Assembly (NCBI GenBank): GCA_946479805.1
Contig: CAMLHP010000089.1
Span: forward strand, 1 to 8,833
Direction: 5' to 3'
Length of the DNA stretch: 8,833 bases
Source: an uncultured Gemmatimonadota bacterium
Lineage (GTDB): Bacteria > Gemmatimonadota > Gemmatimonadetes > Gemmatimonadales > GWC2-71-9
Position 1 is the stretch's first letter; each line of letters begins with the position of its first letter. Positions 6,337-8,833 of this stretch are shown here, piece by piece. Below the pieces are notes generated by a model. That model did not search any database, had not been told where the DNA came from, and worked only from the letters and a program-made list of their open reading frames with translations. A program made the translations under genes and the position numbers.

Positions 6337-8833
6337 GCGACCGCATAGCGCCTGTCGTGCGCGCCCTGCTGGCCGCAGAAATCTCCGCGGCCGGGGGGCG
6401 TGAAGTGTCCTTTGCGGCCACCGTGGACCGCGACGGCATGGTCACTGCTGCGAGGGTGGTGGCGCGAGGCACCGTGGACGCCGTCCTGGCACTCTCGGGC
6501 ATGGCGCAGCGGGGCGAGCTGCTGCTCCACAATCACCCCAGTGGAGTCCTCGAACCTTCAGGTGCGGACCTGCACGTCGCATCCCGGCTTCACGACGAAG
6601 GCATCGGGCTGGGCATCATATCCAACGATGCGAGTGAGCTCTACGTGGTGGTGGAAGTGCCGCGGGAGCAGGAGCGGGTGCGGGTCGACCCCTTCGAGGT
6701 GCTCGGCACGCTGGGAGAGGGAGGGGCCATCGCCCGCTCTCTGGGTGCGTGGGAAGACCGGCCCAGCCAGCGCGACATGGCGGCGTATGTGGCCGACGGC
6801 TACAACGATGGCGGCGTGCTGCTGCTCGAGGCGGGCACCGGGGTGGGAAAATCGTTCGCGTACCTGGTACCGGCGCTTGCCTGGGCCAGGGCCAATCGCG
6901 AGCGCACCGTGGTCAGCACCAACACCATCAACCTGCAGGAACAGCTGGTGGGGAAGGACCTCCCGCTGCTCCGAAAGGCGCTGAGCGACGACGACTACAC
7001 GCCCACGTTCGCGCTGCTCAAGGGCTGGCGCAACTATCTCTGCCTCTCTCGACTTGCCAGCGCCACCCAGGCCCAGCGCACCCTGCTGGAGCAGGAACGG
7101 CTGACCGAATTGTACGACCTCGCTGAGTGGGCCGGCCGCACGGCCGATGGCACGCTCAGCGAGCTCCCGGCCACGCCCAGCCAGGATGTCTGGGACGAAG
7201 TGAGCGCGGAGGCCGACCTCTGCACCCGCACCAAGTGCGATTACTTCGACCGCTGCTTCCTGTTCAAGGCCCGCCGGCGCGCGGCCGAAGCGGACGTCGT
7301 CGTCGTCAACCATCACCTGCTCGCCGCCGACCTGGCCGTGCGCCAGGCAGCCGACAACTGGCAGGAAGCCGCAGTGCTGCCGCCCTACCAGCGGCTGATC
7401 CTGGACGAGGGACACCATCTCGAGGATGTCGCTGCCCGCCATCTCGGCACTCAGGTATCCAGCCGCTCCGCCCGGAGGCTGCTGGCGCGGTTCGAACGCA
7501 ACGGCCGCGGGCTGCTGCCGACCCTGGCGCGCGAGCTGGGTACGCGCAGCGACCTGCTCAGCAAGGCCAGCCTCGACCTGGTGACCCAGCGCCTGTTGCC
7601 CGCCGTGGGAGACTCGCGCCGTGCCACGGACCAGCTGTTCCTGCGGCTCCTGGCGAGGCTCGATCCGGTGCCAGGCGGCCAGTTGCGGCTGGATGACGAG
7701 TTCGCCGGAGACGAAGTCTGGACCGACGGACTCGCGTTCGAGCTCGACGCCGCGCTCGGGTCGTACCGCACCATGCGCGACCTTGTAGAGACAGTTGCCG
7801 ACAGGCTGGCCCAGGTGGACGAGACCGAGCGCCAGGCCCAGCTGCTCCGGGAGCTGCGTGCGGTGATGCGCCGGATCGAGGCGCTGTCGGATGGGCTCAA
7901 CCGCACGCTCCGCCCGGTACCCGGCGGCCCCGCCGCGGTCCGGTGGATGGAGCGAAGCGGGAGGAAGCAGCAGGACGTGGCACTTTCATCGGTACCGCTC
8001 GACCTCGCTCCGATATTGCGCGAGCTGGTGTTCGACCGGCTCGAGACCGTGGTGATCACCAGCGCCACTCTCGCGGCTGGCGGCGAGTTTGACTTCCTCG
8101 AGTCACGGCTGGGACTCACCGGCGAAGATTCGCCGGTCACCGTGCGCGAACTGCTGCCGTCACCGTTCGATTTTCCGGCGCACTGCCTGTTCGGCGTTCC
8201 TGACGATGTGCCCGATCCCAGGGAGGATGAGGCCGGACACGACGCCGCCGTCGCACGCATCGTGCGCGAGCTGGCTTCAGCCTCGGACGGCGGAATGTTC
8301 GTGCTCTTCACCAGCCACGCTGCGCTCCGGCGTGCAGCGGAACGGCTCCGTCCGGTCATCGGGGCCCGCTGGCCCCTGCTGGTGCAGGGAGACGGGCAGC
8401 GCGATCAACTGCTGCGGCGATTCCGCGAGGCCGGCAACGCAATCCTGCTTGGCACCGACTCCTTCTGGGAGGGCGTTGACGTGCCCGGCCGCGCGCTCCG
8501 GGCACTGGTGCTCACCAAGCTACCTTTCAAGGTGCCGAGCGAGCCGCTGACCGCCGCGCGGCTGGAACGCCTGGAGTCCGAGGGGCAGAACGGGTTCACC
8601 AGCTACCTCCTCCCCCACGCTGCGCTCAAGCTCAAGCAGGGCTTCGGCCGTCTCATCCGCACGGAGCGGGACGTTGGCGTTGTGCTCCTGCTGGACCGCC
8701 GTATCGTCACGAAACGGTACGGGCCGCTGGTGCTGAATGGACTCCCCAACGCGGAGCAGATCGTGGGCGAGTGGAATACCGTGCTGACACGTTGTGAGGA
8801 CTTCTTCGCGCGGTTCGGGATCGGGGCGGCGGT
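6333..8833 (+). CDS. DinG/XPD-type Fe-S DNA helicase with N-terminal RadC-like JAB domain (3' partial)
   Basis: About 833 residues are visible and the frame runs off the window end. Residues about 1-112 are a RadC-like JAB domain with an exact JAMM signature: H66-N-H68, seven residues, S76, two residues, D79 (HNHPSG start), and E24 as candidate upstream glutamate. The rest is a superfamily 2 XPD/DinG helicase. It shows R143-P-S-Q146 (Q-like motif), Walker A EAGTGVGKS (166-174), four cysteines C237, C297, C302, C308 (the Cx4Cx5C spacing known for the DinG iron-sulfur domain), DEGH (358-361, as I recall for E. coli DinG), SATL (577-580), GTDSFWEGVD (707-716) and QGFGRLIR (769-776). It should unwind DNA using ATP in the cytoplasm, probably in repair or R-loop/replication conflict resolution (family knowledge). 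Only a short C-terminus can be missing. The start is taken as CTG at 6333 (CTGA overlap, good ribosome binding site). The first conventional in-frame start is GTG at 6357, and the nearest upstream in-frame stop is TGA at 6243-6245 with no ATG, GTG or TTG between. Gene symbol dinG is not assigned because of the extra domain. Confidence 0.92.
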   Translation, partial: MSDRIAPVVRALLAAEISAAGGREVSFAATVDRDGMVTAARVVARGTVDAVLALSGMAQRGELLLHNHPSGVLEPSGADLHVASRLHDEGIGLGIISNDASELYVVVEVPREQERVRVDPFEVLGTLGEGGAIARSLGAWEDRPSQRDMAAYVADGYNDGGVLLLEAGTGVGKSFAYLVPALAWARANRERTVVSTNTINLQEQLVGKDLPLLRKALSDDDYTPTFALLKGWRNYLCLSRLASATQAQRTLLEQERLTELYDLAEWAGRTADGTLSELPATPSQDVWDEVSAEADLCTRTKCDYFDRCFLFKARRRAAEADVVVVNHHLLAADLAVRQAADNWQEAAVLPPYQRLILDEGHHLEDVAARHLGTQVSSRSARRLLARFERNGRGLLPTLARELGTRSDLLSKASLDLVTQRLLPAVGDSRRATDQLFLRLLARLDPVPGGQLRLDDEFAGDEVWTDGLAFELDAALGSYRTMRDLVETVADRLAQVDETERQAQLLRELRAVMRRIEALSDGLNRTLRPVPGGPAAVRWMERSGRKQQDVALSSVPLDLAPILRELVFDRLETVVITSATLAAGGEFDFLESRLGLTGEDSPVTVRELLPSPFDFPAHCLFGVPDDVPDPREDEAGHDAAVARIVRELASASDGGMFVLFTSHAALRRAAERLRPVIGARWPLLVQGDGQRDQLLRRFREAGNAILLGTDSFWEGVDVPGRALRALVLTKLPFKVPSEPLTAARLERLESEGQNGFTSYLLPHAALKLKQGFGRLIRTERDVGVVLLLDRRIVTKRYGPLVLNGLPNAEQIVGEWNTVLTRCEDFFARFGIGAA

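Noticed and set aside
6360..6660. A separate radC gene upstream of the helicase
   Set aside because: No stop codon separates the JAB region from the helicase and the frame is continuous. The helix-hairpin-helix region of classical RadC is also absent, so this is a fused domain rather than a radC gene.
7404..7415. DEGH in place of DEAH in helicase motif II, considered as a defective Walker B
   Set aside because: DEGH is, as I recall, the form found in E. coli DinG, and the catalytic D and E are intact, so it is normal for the family.
6558..7442. 294-codon minus-strand frame opposite the helicase N-terminal half
   Set aside because: The plus strand here carries the JAB motif, Walker A, Fe-S cysteines and DEGH box in one frame, so the antisense frame has no support.

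Overview
The window is very GC-rich by eye, with strong G/C preference at third codon positions. It is almost wholly coding on the + strand. It reads as one piece of a chromosomal operon with no phage, transposon or plasmid features. Gene content and order (a DUF4175-type coiled-coil membrane protein, a TPR protein, a Tat-exported protein of the family often labelled 'asparagine synthetase B', then a DinG-type helicase) suggest Gemmatimonadota or a related group. This assignment rests on recall of similar neighbourhoods and GC content and was not tested by a search.

Layout: (i) 1-54 is the last 17 codons of an upstream gene, possibly a DUF4159 protein. (ii) 51-3314 encodes a 1087-residue membrane-anchored protein with three N-terminal transmembrane helices, beta-rich extracytoplasmic domains and a long Gln/Ala/Glu coiled coil, of the DUF4175 type. 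(iii) 3311-5047 encodes an exported, alanine-rich TPR-like repeat protein. (iv) 5044-6336 encodes a 430-residue protein with a twin-arginine signal, of unknown function. (v) 6333 to the window end encodes a nearly complete XPD/DinG-type iron-sulfur helicase carrying an N-terminal RadC-like JAB/JAMM domain.

Every junction is a 4-base start/stop overlap: GTGA, ATGA, ATGA and, for the helicase, apparently CTGA. There are no intergenic bases, promoters or terminators inside the window, so the genes are probably co-transcribed and translationally coupled. The first three complete genes look like the distal part of an envelope module of the MoxR/DUF58/BatA/DUF4159/DUF4175 kind, whose earlier genes would lie upstream. 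The helicase is a cytoplasmic nucleic-acid enzyme and does not obviously belong to that module.

The points most worth a second look are the JAB-helicase fusion with an intact JAMM motif and intact Fe-S cysteines, the probable CTG start of that gene, and the Tat-exported protein, which has none of the catalytic parts of an asparagine synthetase.
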